Positions 55,675 to 63,986 of a stretch of 64,000 nucleotides of DNA are shown in pieces. The first letter of the stretch is position 1. The number at the start of each line of letters is the position of its first letter. The notes under the pieces were generated by a model. That model saw only the letters and a program-made list of their open reading frames with translations. It did not search any database and was not told where the DNA came from. The DNA is taken from the NCBI GenBank assembly GCA_963739795.1, contig CAVUBL010000008.1:248001-312000 (forward strand). The letters are read 5' to 3'. The stretch comes from CAVUBL01 sp963739795. GTDB lineage: Bacteria > Acidobacteriota > Thermoanaerobaculia > Multivoradales > DATKCC01. The translations under genes were made by a program, and so were the position numbers.

Positions 55675-55744
55675 CAGGCCACCCCTCGCCCTCCACGGGA
55701 GGGTTCCGGGCAACACATCCTAGCTTGCACAACGAGGAGAGACC

Positions 55745-56179
55745 GTGTCGAGGATTCCCCGCGTCCAGGAGCACCTGAAAACCGGCTTCACCTCCGAGGC
55801 GGCCTCGGCCGCCAAGTTCCGCGCCTACGCCCACCGTGCGCGCCGCGACGGCCTGCCCAACCTCGCCGACCACTGGCTGCGGCTGGCCGAGGGCAAGGAC
55901 GAGCTGGCCCGCATCCAGCTCGAGGCGGCGGGCAAGGTCCGCGGCCACGAGCTGGACATCCGCGCCGAGATCGCCGAGGAGCGCTACGAGAACGACGTGC
56001 TCTACCCGAAGCTCATCGACTCGTCCGGCCCGGACGAGGTGGTGGGTGTCTTCCAGCGCGTGATCGAGATCCAGCAGGACCACCTTCGCCGGCTGGAGGA
56101 CCTGTGGCGGGCCCTGGAGTCGTCGGAGGGCGACGTGCCGGCCCTCGTCGAGACGCAAGATCCCGTCGCCGTCGGCTGA
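55745..56179 (+). CDS. Rubrerythrin/ferritin-like four-helix protein
   Basis: The 144-residue protein resembles rubrerythrin N-domains (LKTGFTSEAASAAKFRAYAH, IEIQQDHLRRLEDLW) but lacks several di-iron ligands. The first-pair helix reads LAEGKDELARIQ, with Leu where His is usual. The second ExxH reads QQDH. So it may bind one metal, another metal, or none. It has no rubredoxin domain. GTG start after GAGGAGA, with a clear promoter upstream. Oxidative-stress function is a family-based guess. Confidence 0.72.
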   Translation: MSRIPRVQEHLKTGFTSEAASAAKFRAYAHRARRDGLPNLADHWLRLAEGKDELARIQLEAAGKVRGHELDIRAEIAEERYENDVLYPKLIDSSGPDEVVGVFQRVIEIQQDHLRRLEDLWRALESSEGDVPALVETQDPVAVG

Positions 56180-56226
56180 ACCGGCCGCGCGCCCGGTCGG
56201 CCTGGCCGCCTGCCGGCGAAGCCCGC

Positions 56227-56505
56227 TCAGCAGCTCTGTCCCCACGCCGGGTGATTGAGCACGAACCCCTCCTCGGGGTCGTGGTCGAGCACCGCGCCGT
56301 CGAGCTCTCGGGCCGCCATGCGGTCGAGGACCACCCTCACGCCGCCGAGCTCCAGGCGCAGATCGCCCTCGGCGACACCGCGGGTGGCCCCCAGGCGAAA
56401 GCCCATGGCGCCGCAGCCGCCGGCGAAGGCGATGCGGAGGTGCTCTTCGGGACCGAGGTCGCGGCGGGCCGCCTCGCGGGCGGCGGGAGTGAGGGTGATC
56501 TCCAT
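56227..56505 (-). CDS. HesB/IscA-like A-type iron-sulfur protein
   Basis: The 92-residue protein has ITLTPAAREAARRDLG, FAGGCGAMGFRLGATRGVAE with the first conserved Cys, and a C-terminus VLNHPAWGQSC. The usual CGCG tail is reduced to a single terminal Cys. A-type proteins carry or donate Fe-S clusters. It is divergent from the nuo operon, whose NuoB and NuoI need [4Fe-4S] clusters. I chose the ATG at 56505; upstream sequence lacks family similarity. Confidence 0.78.
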   Translation of the reverse strand: MEITLTPAAREAARRDLGPEEHLRIAFAGGCGAMGFRLGATRGVAEGDLRLELGGVRVVLDRMAARELDGAVLDHDPEEGFVLNHPAWGQSC

Positions 56506-56640
56506 CGTTCGCGGCGCCGGGTGCGGAATCCTGTCGCCCGGCCGGAGGTTGATGATAGTACGCTCCGGAGGGCGGCGGCTCCCGCGCCGCGGTGGTGCCC
56601 GACGGAGCCGAAACCCCCGCCCGATCGAGCTCTCGTGAGC

Positions 56641-56669
56641 TTGTGACCACCAGTCACATTCGTTAGACT
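56641..56669 (+). promoter_or_regulatory. nuo promoter with perfect palindromic operator
   Basis: The -35 TTGTGA (56641-56646) and -10 TAGACT (56664-56669) are 17 bp apart. Between them lies TGTGAC-CACCA-GTCACA (56642-56658), a perfect inverted repeat. It resembles a CRP/FNR half-site pair (TGTGA..TCACA) but with a 7-bp rather than 6-bp centre. A regulator bound there would block polymerase, so repression of nuo is the simplest reading. Confidence 0.6.
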
Positions 56670-56687
56670 CCACGGCGTGGAGGAACC

Positions 56688-57248
56688 ATGAGCCTGAAAG
56701 TCCTGGACCAGGAAGAGACGCGCGGCACCGCGGTCACCCACACCGGCGAGAGCTGGTTGACCACCACCTTCGACAAGGTCGAGGACTGGGCCCAGCGCCA
56801 CTCCTTCTGGCCCTTCCCGTTCGGCACCGCCTGTTGTGCCATCGAGTTCATGTCGTCAGTCTCGAGCCACTACGACATGGCCCGCTTCGGCTCGGAGGTG
56901 GTGCGCTTTTCCCCTCGCCAGAGCGACCTGCTCATCGTGGCGGGGACGATCAACGACAAGATGGCCCCGGTGCTCAAGAAGATCTACGACCAGATGGCCG
57001 AGCCCAAGTGGGTGGTCTCCATGGGCGCCTGCGCCTGCTCCGGCGGCTTCTACCGGGCCTACCACGTGATGCAGGGGATCGACGAGATCATCCCCGTGGA
57101 CGTCTACGTGCCCGGCTGCCCGCCGACCCCGGAAGGGCTGATGTACGGCATCTTCCAGCTCAAGGAGAAGGTGGTCCGGGACCGCAAGCGCTACGCCCAC
57201 GCGTCCCAGACCCGCGTCCAGGAGGAGCCGGCGTCCGCCGCCGGCTAG
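56688..57248 (+). CDS. nuoB: NADH-quinone oxidoreductase subunit B
   Basis: The 186-residue protein has the N2-cluster cysteines: the adjacent pair in FGTACCAIEFMSSV, MGACACSGGFYRAYHVMQG, and VYVPGCPPTPEGLMYGIFQL. It forms the Q-module with NuoC/D and NuoI at the membrane face and passes electrons to quinone. GGAGGAA precedes the ATG. It is first in the nuoB-nuoCD-nuoI operon; nuoA, usually upstream, is absent here. Confidence 0.96.
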   Translation: MSLKVLDQEETRGTAVTHTGESWLTTTFDKVEDWAQRHSFWPFPFGTACCAIEFMSSVSSHYDMARFGSEVVRFSPRQSDLLIVAGTINDKMAPVLKKIYDQMAEPKWVVSMGACACSGGFYRAYHVMQGIDEIIPVDVYVPGCPPTPEGLMYGIFQLKEKVVRDRKRYAHASQTRVQEEPASAAG

Positions 57249-57324
57249 AGAGCATGCTCCACTCTTGTCACGCCGAAGCGGGTTGGGGGCGTCCCTTGCC
57301 CACCTCGAGGAGAGCCAACCGCCC

Positions 57325-59043
57325 ATGACCACCGCCGTCACGGAAGCGCCGTCGTTCCTGGATAGATACCCGGCGGGCAGCATTCTGCCCCAGGGGGGCC
57401 CCGACCAGATCAAGGACCAGAGCATGGACCAGCCGACCTGGGTGGTGAGCCGGGACGTGCTGGCCGACCTCGCGCGCGACCTGCGCGACGACCCCTCGAC
57501 CAAGCTCGACATGTTGCTCGACGTCTGCGGCGTCGACTACCCGGACCGCGAGGAGCGTTTCGAGGCGGTCTACCACCTCTACTCGCTGCCGCGCAACGAG
57601 CGCCTGCGCCTCAAGGTGCCCCTCACGGAGGCGGACCCGACGCTGCCCTCGCTGATCCCGGTCTGGAAGGCGGCGGACTGGTTCGAGCGCGAGGCCTACG
57701 ACATGTTCGGGTTCCGCTTCGAGGGCCACCCGAACCTGCGCCGCATCCTCACCCACGATGCCTTCCAGGGGCATCCGCTGCGTAAGGACTACGACGCCAC
57801 CCGGCGCTGGATCCTCACCGAGGACAAGATCTACCGCCCGAAGCTCCAGGTGCCCGAGGGCGTCGCCGACGACATGTTCGAGCGCATGACCGTCAACATC
57901 GGCCCGTCGCACCCGGCGATGCACGGCACCTTCCGGCTGGTCGCCGAGCTCGACGCCGAGACGATCGTGGCGAGCGAGGTGGAGATCGGCTACCTCCACC
58001 GTTGCTTCGAGAAGATGTGCGAGACGCATCCCTGGCAGCACGTGATCCCCTACACCGACCGGCTCAACTACTGCTCCTCGTTCATCAACAACGTCGGCTA
58101 CTGCCGGACGGTGGAGAAGATGCTGGGCATCGAGCCGCCGCCCAAGGCGGTGTGGGCGCGCACGATCCTCTCCGAGTTCTCCCGGATCATGGACCACTGC
58201 GTGTGCAACGGCTCGACGCTGGTCGACGCCGGCGCGCTGACCAACTTCTGGTACTACTTCCAGCCGCGCGAGGAGATCTACGGCCTCCTCGAGGCTTGCT
58301 CCGGGGCGCGGCTGACCGTCTCCTACGGGCGGATCGGCGGCCTCGCCCAGGACCTGCCGCCCGACTTCATGGCGCGCGCGCGCAAGCTGCTCGAGATCAT
58401 CCCGCCGTTCATCGACGACGTGGAGAAGCTGATCGACAAGAACGGCATCTGGCACAAGCGGGCGGTGGGGACGGCGGCGATCTCGGCCGAGGAAGCCGTC
58501 AACTGGGGCTGGACCGGCCCCTGCCTGCGGGCTTCGGGGGTCGGCTACGACGTGCGCAAGGCCCGGCCGTACGACCTCTACGACACGGTGGAGTGGGAGG
58601 TGCCCGTCTTCCACGGCGGCGACGTCTACGACCGCTACCGGGTGCGCAACGCCGAGATCCGCCAGAGCCTCAAGATCATCCGCCAGCTCCTCGACCGGGG
58701 GATGCCCGAAGGGCGTCACATCGTCGACGACCCCCACGTGGCGCTGCCGCCCAAGGAGGACTGCTACAACCAGATGGAGTCCATGATCTACCACTTCAAG
58801 CTGATCATGGACGGCATCCAGGTGCCGCCGGGCGAGCGCTACGACATGGTCGAGGGCGCCAACGGCGAGCTGGGCTTCTACATCGTCTCGGACGGCTCGT
58901 CCCACCCCTACCGGATCAAGGTCCGACCGCCCTGTTTCCCGATCTTCTCCACCTTCTCCGACCTGATCGAGGGCTCGAGCGTCTCCGACGTCATCGTGAC
59001 CCTCGGCGGGCTGAACGTCATCGCCGGAGAGCTCGAACGATGA
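57325..59043 (+). CDS. nuoCD: NADH-quinone oxidoreductase, fused subunits C and D
   Basis: The 572-residue fusion has residues 1-170 as NuoC: FEREAYDMFGFRFEGHPNLR, then RILTHDAFQGHPLRKDYDA. The rest is NuoD: VNIGPSHPAMHGTFRLVAEL, ASEVEIGYLHRCFEKMCETH, TDRLNYCSSFINNVGYCRTV, and the C-terminal SDLIEGSSVSDVIVTLGGLN. The ATG at 57325 follows GAGGAGAGCC; a longer start 60 bp upstream has no site. The stop overlaps nuoI by 4 bp. NuoCD builds the quinone site of complex I. Confidence 0.96.
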   Translation: MTTAVTEAPSFLDRYPAGSILPQGGPDQIKDQSMDQPTWVVSRDVLADLARDLRDDPSTKLDMLLDVCGVDYPDREERFEAVYHLYSLPRNERLRLKVPLTEADPTLPSLIPVWKAADWFEREAYDMFGFRFEGHPNLRRILTHDAFQGHPLRKDYDATRRWILTEDKIYRPKLQVPEGVADDMFERMTVNIGPSHPAMHGTFRLVAELDAETIVASEVEIGYLHRCFEKMCETHPWQHVIPYTDRLNYCSSFINNVGYCRTVEKMLGIEPPPKAVWARTILSEFSRIMDHCVCNGSTLVDAGALTNFWYYFQPREEIYGLLEACSGARLTVSYGRIGGLAQDLPPDFMARARKLLEIIPPFIDDVEKLIDKNGIWHKRAVGTAAISAEEAVNWGWTGPCLRASGVGYDVRKARPYDLYDTVEWEVPVFHGGDVYDRYRVRNAEIRQSLKIIRQLLDRGMPEGRHIVDDPHVALPPKEDCYNQMESMIYHFKLIMDGIQVPPGERYDMVEGANGELGFYIVSDGSSHPYRIKVRPPCFPIFSTFSDLIEGSSVSDVIVTLGGLNVIAGELER

Positions 59044-59711
59044 GCCAACCCAGCCCCACCCCCCACGCCCACCCGGAAGGCGGTCCGCCGCCTCACGCGG
59101 TCTATCACCCGACCGAGGTCGAGCCCTACCGCCCGAGCTTCGGCGAGCGGCTCTACCTGCCCCTCTTCGCCGGGATGATGGTGACCATTCGCCACTTCTT
59201 CCGGAACCTCTTCCACGGGCCCGAGTACACGATCAATTACCCGGAGGAGCGGCGCCAGTACTCGCACCGCTACCGCGGTCACCACATCCTCACCACCCGG
59301 CCCGACGGCTCGGTGCGCTGTGTCGCGTGCTTCCTGTGCGCCACCAACTGCCCGGCCGAGTGCATCCACATCGAGGCCGCCGAGCACCCGGACGAGAACA
59401 TCGAGAAGTTCCCCGAGGTCTACGAGATCGACATGCTCCGCTGCGTCTTCTGCGGCTACTGCGTGGATGCCTGCCCGGAGGAGGCGATCATCATGTCGAA
59501 CAACTACGACATGGCCTACTTCACCCGCGAGCAGTCGGTGGTGGGGAAGGTGGACCTGATGAAGCCGTTCACCCTCGACGAGGACCGCCTGGGCTACCGG
59601 CCCCGCTTCCCCGAAGAGGACGTCCAGCGCGCCAAGATGCGCCGCGAGGCCTTCGACCTGGTCGGCGCCGCCAAGCAGAAGGCCGCCCAGGCGGGGGCGC
59701 AGGCCCAGTAG
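59040..59711 (+). CDS. nuoI: NADH-quinone oxidoreductase subunit I
   Basis: The 223-residue protein has two [4Fe-4S] motifs, CVACFLCATNCP and CVFCGYCVDACP (clusters N6a and N6b), preceded by the membrane-contact helix ERLYLPLFAGMMVTIRHFFR. The His/Pro-rich N-terminus (PTPHAHPEGGPPPHAVYHP) and the Ala/Lys C-terminal tail extend the usual roughly 160-180-residue family. ATGA overlap with nuoCD. The remaining complex I genes must be elsewhere. Confidence 0.95.
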   Translation: MSQPSPTPHAHPEGGPPPHAVYHPTEVEPYRPSFGERLYLPLFAGMMVTIRHFFRNLFHGPEYTINYPEERRQYSHRYRGHHILTTRPDGSVRCVACFLCATNCPAECIHIEAAEHPDENIEKFPEVYEIDMLRCVFCGYCVDACPEEAIIMSNNYDMAYFTREQSVVGKVDLMKPFTLDEDRLGYRPRFPEEDVQRAKMRREAFDLVGAAKQKAAQAGAQAQ

Positions 59712-59756
59712 CGCGCCTGCCCCCCCCGGGCCGATCCATCGCCGCCGCTCAGGCGA

Positions 59757-60122
59757 TCAGAAGGCCAAGCACTGGCCGCACGTCTGCCCCGGCTGCTTGA
59801 TGCAGACGGAGTTGGGGTCTCCAGTCCATTTCACGCACTGGAGATCGTCGCTGCACCACATCCACAGGCAAGTCGGGGTCGGCTTGGGAATCCCCAGCTC
59901 TTTGGGGAGCTTAACCGGCAACTCGGAGCCCTCGGCCTGGGAGGGGGCGTCCGCCTTCGGCGCGGGCGCCGCGGCGGCGCTCGGCGCCGTGGCTGACGCC
60001 TGGGGCCCGACCGCGGTCGCCGCTGCGGCAGGGGCGGGGGCCGCCTGGGCGGCGACGAGCGCGCCGGCGGTGCCGAGAACGAGAAGCGACAAGACGAGGA
60101 CGAAACGCTTCGACGTGGTCAT
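59757..60122 (-). CDS. Small secreted cysteine-containing protein
   Basis: The 121-residue protein has a signal peptide (FVLVLSLLVLGTAGALVAAQ), an Ala/Pro-rich linker, and a compact C-terminal domain with six cysteines (TCLWMWCSDDLQCVKW, SVCIKQPGQTCGQCLAF). These could form three disulfides or bind a metal. I do not recognise a family. AAGGAGG precedes the ATG at 60122. It is convergent with nuoI. Confidence 0.75.
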   Translation of the reverse strand: MTTSKRFVLVLSLLVLGTAGALVAAQAAPAPAAAATAVGPQASATAPSAAAAPAPKADAPSQAEGSELPVKLPKELGIPKPTPTCLWMWCSDDLQCVKWTGDPNSVCIKQPGQTCGQCLAF

Positions 60123-60262
60123 TCCAAACCTCCTTGGAGCCGGGGCTCCTGTTGGGTGTATTTGATCGCACTCTATCATGCGCTAGATAGAAGATGCGTA
60201 ATCTCTAGTTTTAGTTGCCCGACGAGGGCTGGCGACAGGCCCTAAAGGAGGGGCGCAGTAGA
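60123..60262. promoter_or_regulatory. AT-rich divergent promoter region
   Basis: It is much less GC-rich than its surroundings (for example TGCGTAATCTCTAGTTTTAG) and lies between divergent starts at 60122 and 60263. An inverted repeat CTATC (60173-60177) / GATAG (60186-60190) sits in the middle. AAAGGAGGGG (60244-60253) is the ribosome site of the plus-strand gene. Several TA-rich hexamers fit -10 boxes but I cannot pick one. Confidence 0.4.
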
Positions 60263-60529
60263 ATGCCAGTCACCATGGCCGAGATCGTGGACCTCCGACC
60301 CGCTACCCCGGCGTGCGAGGACCTCGCCGTCCCCGACGACCTGCCCTTTCTCGCCAGCATCTCCTGGTTCGACCGCGCCTACCGCACCCTCTCGCCCCTC
60401 GACATGCTCCGGCGCTACGAGTCCGGTTGGCGCCACCTCCACGTCCTCGCCGAGCCGAGCCCGGAAGAGTGGCGCTTCATCCGCGACCTCGTCGCGCGCT
60501 ACGGCAGCACGATCGATGTTCCGGCGTGA
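60263..60529 (+). CDS. Small protein upstream of a decayed nucleotidyltransferase, possible antitoxin
   Basis: The 88-residue soluble protein has FLASISWFDRAYRTLSPLDM, then LRRYESGWRHLHVLAEPSPE, then EEWRFIRDLVARYGSTIDV. The ATG at 60263 has AAAGGAGG upstream. It overlaps the following AbiEii-like gene remnant by 14 bp, the arrangement of a toxin-antitoxin or partner pair. The family is not recognised with certainty; the antitoxin role is inferred from context only. Confidence 0.62.
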   Translation: MPVTMAEIVDLRPATPACEDLAVPDDLPFLASISWFDRAYRTLSPLDMLRRYESGWRHLHVLAEPSPEEWRFIRDLVARYGSTIDVPA

Positions 60530-60667
60530 GGAACATCGGGCGGTCCTGCGGGTCCTCGAAGCGCTCGACGCCGACCTCCTGGAGACCCATCGCGCCCTCT
60601 TCGGCGGCGGCCTTCGGATCAAGCTCGAGATCATCCACGAGGGACGCATCGATCTCGACCCCGATGT
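60516..60667 (+). pseudogene. 5' fragment of an AbiEii-like nucleotidyltransferase gene
   Basis: From the ATG at 60516 the first 40 residues (FRREEHRAVLRVLEALDADL, then LETHRALFGGGLRIKLEI) resemble the N-terminus of AbiEii/AbiGii-type nucleotidyltransferase toxins, including the FGGGxRIxLE motif. Similarity stops near 60660, where a fragment of an unrelated permease begins. The second catalytic part is gone, so it is inactive. Confidence 0.55.
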
Positions 60668-60937
60668 CCGGCCGTCCTGGGCCGGGGGTTCCTGCCCGAG
60701 GAGGCCTCGGGGTCCGGCTCCCGCGCGGTGGCGGTGCTGGGCCACGCCCTCTGGCGCCGGCGCTTCGGCGGCGATCCGGCCATCGTCGGCCGAACCATCA
60801 CCCCCAACGCACATCCCTTCACCGTGGTCGGGGTGGCGCCTCCGGGCTTCACCGGTGCCGACGCCGGGCTCGAGACCCAGGTCTGGGTGCCGATGGCGAT
60901 GCAGACGGTGGCGGTCCCCGGGCAGACTCCTGGCCCG
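60668..60937 (+). pseudogene. Internal fragment of an ADOP permease gene
   Basis: In the frame starting at 60668 the sequence reads PAVLGRGFLPEEASG, then SRAVAVLGHALWRRRFGGDP, then AIVGRTITPNAHPFTVVGVA, PPGFTGADAGLETQVWVPMA. This is the periplasmic MacB-PCD region of ADOP permeases, like VLGYDLWRRRFGGDPSAVG in the gene at 9531-12395. Both the N-terminal and C-terminal parts are missing. Confidence 0.75.
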
Positions 60938-60975
60938 GTACTACCGCGCGGAGTCACCTCCGGCCTCGGCGCGGA

Positions 60976-62313
60976 TCAACCGGCTTCCGGCCGCCACCGG
61001 CCCACCACCAGGCTGAGGTCGTCGGTCTGGAGGGCCTGGCCCTTGAAGCGGGAGATGTCGTCCAGCAGGTCGTTGCGCACCTCGCGTGCTGGGCCGGTGC
61101 TCGCCGACCGGCTGAGGGCGTCGCGCAGGCGGTCGAAGCCGTAGCAGTCGGTCCGGAAGTCGATGGCCTCGACCAGACCGTCGGTGTAGAGGAGAAACAG
61201 GTCCCCGGGCTCGAGAACGGCGCTCTCCTCGGAGTAGCGGCTCGGCAGGTGGGTGCCCAGGGGCGGTGCCGGCGCGCCGAGCTCGACCACCGAGCCGTCC
61301 CCCCGGCGCAGGAAGACGGGCGGGTGGCCGGCGCTCGCCACCCGCAGGCGCCGGCCCGACCGTTCGACCACCGCGATGGTCACGGTGACGAAGGTTCGGG
61401 CGCGCACCGAGGCGCGGACCATGGAGTTGAGCTTCTCGAGCACCGCGGCCGGAGCGACGAGCTCGTCCTGGAGCACGTAGAGCGAGCTCCGGAGACCGGC
61501 GATCAGGAGGCCGCTCGCCACTCCGTGGCCCGCCACGTCGGCCACTACGATGGCGACGGCGTCCTTGCCCAGGGGAATGTAGTCGTAGTAGTCGCCGCCC
61601 ACCTCCGCCGCCGGGATGCAGGCGCCCGACACCTCGATCCAGTCGAAGGTGGGGTCGCCGGCCGGCAGCATGCTGAGCTGGATCTTTCGGGCGTCGGCGA
61701 GCTCGCCGCGCATGCGCTGGCGATCCCTCTCCCGGCTCACGGCGCGCCGCCAGCGGTCGAGAAACTCCGTGCGCGCGGCCCCGGTGAGGCGGGCTCCGGC
61801 GAACGCCGCCAGGCCGTTGGGCACCGCCACGGCCGCGGCGTGGCGCAGCACCGCCGCTGTCGTGAAGCCGTGGAGGATCTCCCAGGCCGCCACGACCGCG
61901 ACGAACGCGCCGGCGAGCAGCGCGAGGTCCGAGGAGCGGAAGCGCAGGAGCACCAGGAGAGCGGGGAAGACCCCGGCGCCGAACACCAGGATGAGCGCCA
62001 GCTCCGAGCCCCACAGACCGGTCGCCACAAGCTGGAGGACGACGAGGGTCATGAGCAGGGGCCGGAAGCTTCGAGCGACCAGCGAGCTGTTGCGCACGAC
62101 GAAGAGACCCGCCAGGACCACCAGGTCGGCGATTGACACCCAGACCCGCGGGAGGTCCTGCGAGGTGAAGAAGATCGCCAGGGTGACCAGGCAAGCGATG
62201 ACGTAGCCGGCGAGCAGCCAGCGGGCGCGACGCCAGTTGATGCCGTCGAAGTGGCGTTCGGCGGCGACGCGCTCCGGCAGGAGCATGAGCTCGTCGAAGG
62301 AGCGGACGTTCAT
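60976..62313 (-). CDS. Membrane PP2C (SpoIIE-type) Ser/Thr phosphatase, second copy
   Basis: A 445-residue protein with six predicted membrane helices in residues 25-170 (WLLAGYVIACLVTLAIFF, LILVFGAGVFPALLVLL). A linker helix (RDRQRMRGELADARKIQLSM) is followed by an RsbU/SpoIIE domain: EVGGDYYDYIPLGKDAVAIV, VADVAGHGVASGLLIAGLRS, VASAGHPPVFLRRGDG, LLYTDGLVEAIDFRTDCYGF. There is no HAMP, unlike the copy at 53571-55532. The ATG at 62313 was chosen over a GTG 66 bp upstream. The role is presumed partner-switch signalling. Confidence 0.9.
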   Translation of the reverse strand: MNVRSFDELMLLPERVAAERHFDGINWRRARWLLAGYVIACLVTLAIFFTSQDLPRVWVSIADLVVLAGLFVVRNSSLVARSFRPLLMTLVVLQLVATGLWGSELALILVFGAGVFPALLVLLRFRSSDLALLAGAFVAVVAAWEILHGFTTAAVLRHAAAVAVPNGLAAFAGARLTGAARTEFLDRWRRAVSRERDRQRMRGELADARKIQLSMLPAGDPTFDWIEVSGACIPAAEVGGDYYDYIPLGKDAVAIVVADVAGHGVASGLLIAGLRSSLYVLQDELVAPAAVLEKLNSMVRASVRARTFVTVTIAVVERSGRRLRVASAGHPPVFLRRGDGSVVELGAPAPPLGTHLPSRYSEESAVLEPGDLFLLYTDGLVEAIDFRTDCYGFDRLRDALSRSASTGPAREVRNDLLDDISRFKGQALQTDDLSLVVGRWRPEAG

Positions 62314-62419
62314 GGGCAGCGGGGCGGCGGGCGGGCAGGGGCGGCGCGGGCGCCTCGGGATTGCGGGCGAATCTACCACGGCCCGGGGCCCTGCCGGGAT
62401 TGGGTAACATGGCCCGTCC

Positions 62420-63986
62420 GTGAAGCACCCAGCTCTCCATCCGTCCGTGGGCTCCCGGCGTGCGGCTCTCGCTCGCTGTCGGCGCCGCGGGTGGACGGTG
62501 GTCTCGGTGGTGGCGGTCCTCCTCGTCGCCTCGTGCTCCGGAGCCGGGCGCGGGCCGCGGGTGAATCTCCTCGTCTTGGTCTCGGACGCCCTGCGGGCCG
62601 ACGCCCTGTCCTGCTACGGCGGCCCGGCGCACACGCCGAACCTTTGCGCCCTGGCCCGGCGGGGCGTGCTGTTCGAGAACGCATTCGCCGCCGCGCCCTG
62701 GACGCTCCCCTCGGCGGTGGCGATTGGCACAGGCCGCTCGCCGGCCCGGTACGCCACTGAGCCGGTGGAGGGGCGCCACGGGCGCCGAAGCCGGGTATAT
62801 CGCGTTCCGGCCTCCGAGGTGCTCCTGGGCGAGATGCTCTCGGAGCGGGGCTACGATGCCGAGCTTTCCATCGAGAACCCGGTGGCCCGGCGCGGCCACG
62901 CGTTCCAGGGCTTCTCCCCGGGCGGCCTGGGGGCTCGCCGACGGAGCCGGGTCCTCGCCGAGCTCGGTTCCAGGATCGGCTTCGAGGATCGCGACCCGCG
63001 CTACGAGCGGCTGGCCTGGCTCCTCGATCGATTGCTCCGACCCCGGTCTCCGCACCCGTCCCGGGACCGGGACCGGGTCCAGCCCTTCGCGCTGCTCCAC
63101 TGGATCAACGACCCCCACGCCGAGTACCGGCCGCCGGCCCCGTTCCTCCCCGAGGCGGCGGCCCGCGGCCTGCCCCGGGCCCTGGACTTCTACACCGGCC
63201 TCGGCCATCGCCGGAAGCTGGGCGAGAACCTGCACAGGCTGCGCCGCTGGGTCCCCGAGCTCTCCCGCGCGGAGCTCGGCTTCGTCCACCGCCTCTACCT
63301 GGGGGAGGTCGAGAGCATGGACGAGCGGGTGGGCTACGTGCTCGACGCCCTCGAGGCCTCGGGCCTCGCCGACTCGACCGTGGTGGTCTTCACCGCCGAT
63401 CACGGCGAGGCCTTCGGCGAGCACGGGGACTATCTCCACGGCGCCTCTCTCTACAACGAGCTGGTCCACGTGCCGCTCATCGTGGCGGGGCCGGGTGTCG
63501 CCCAGGGCCGCCGGGTCCGCGTGCCCGTCTCCCACGTCGATCTCGTGCCCACCCTGGTCGATCTCCTGGGCCTGCCGGACGAGGACACGCGGCGCCTGGG
63601 CCCGTTCTCCGGAGAGAGCCTCGCCGGCCTCCTCGGGGCCTCTTCGGGCCCAGGCCGCCTGCCGCGCCGCAACCTCTACATCGCGAGCCCGGAGCGCCTC
63701 GACGAGGAAGCGGTGGTCGAGGGGCGCTACAAGTTGATCGTGGACGCCAAGCCCGGCGCCGGCACGGTGCGCCTCTTCGACTACGTGGCCGATCCGGGCG
63801 AGCGGCACGACGTCTCGGCCGATCACCCGGAGGTGCGGAAGGCGCTCCTGCGGGTTCTCCTCGCCCGGCGGCAGGCCGACGAGCGCGCCCGGGCGGCGCG
63901 CCTCGCCGGAGCGGAATCCGGCGAAGGCGGCGGCCGAGCGCGAGGAGACGGAAAACGCCCTCCGCGCGGTGGGCTACCTGGACTGA
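62420..63986 (+). CDS. Sulfatase-fold lipoprotein, C-terminal frameshift
   Basis: From the GTG at 62420 a signal peptide ends in a lipobox-like LVASC. The alkaline-phosphatase-fold core follows: NLLVLVSDALRADALSCYGG, FAAAPWTLPSAVAIGTGRSP, VVVFTADHGEAFGEHGDYLH and SHVDLVPTLVDLLGLPDED. The usual C/SxPSR formylglycine site reads TLPSA, so Thr is the candidate nucleophile. The frame runs open past 63930. The expected ending EETENALRAVGYLD-stop (63986) is in another frame, implying an indel near 63905-63915. It is divergent from the phosphatase. Substrate unknown. Confidence 0.85.
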
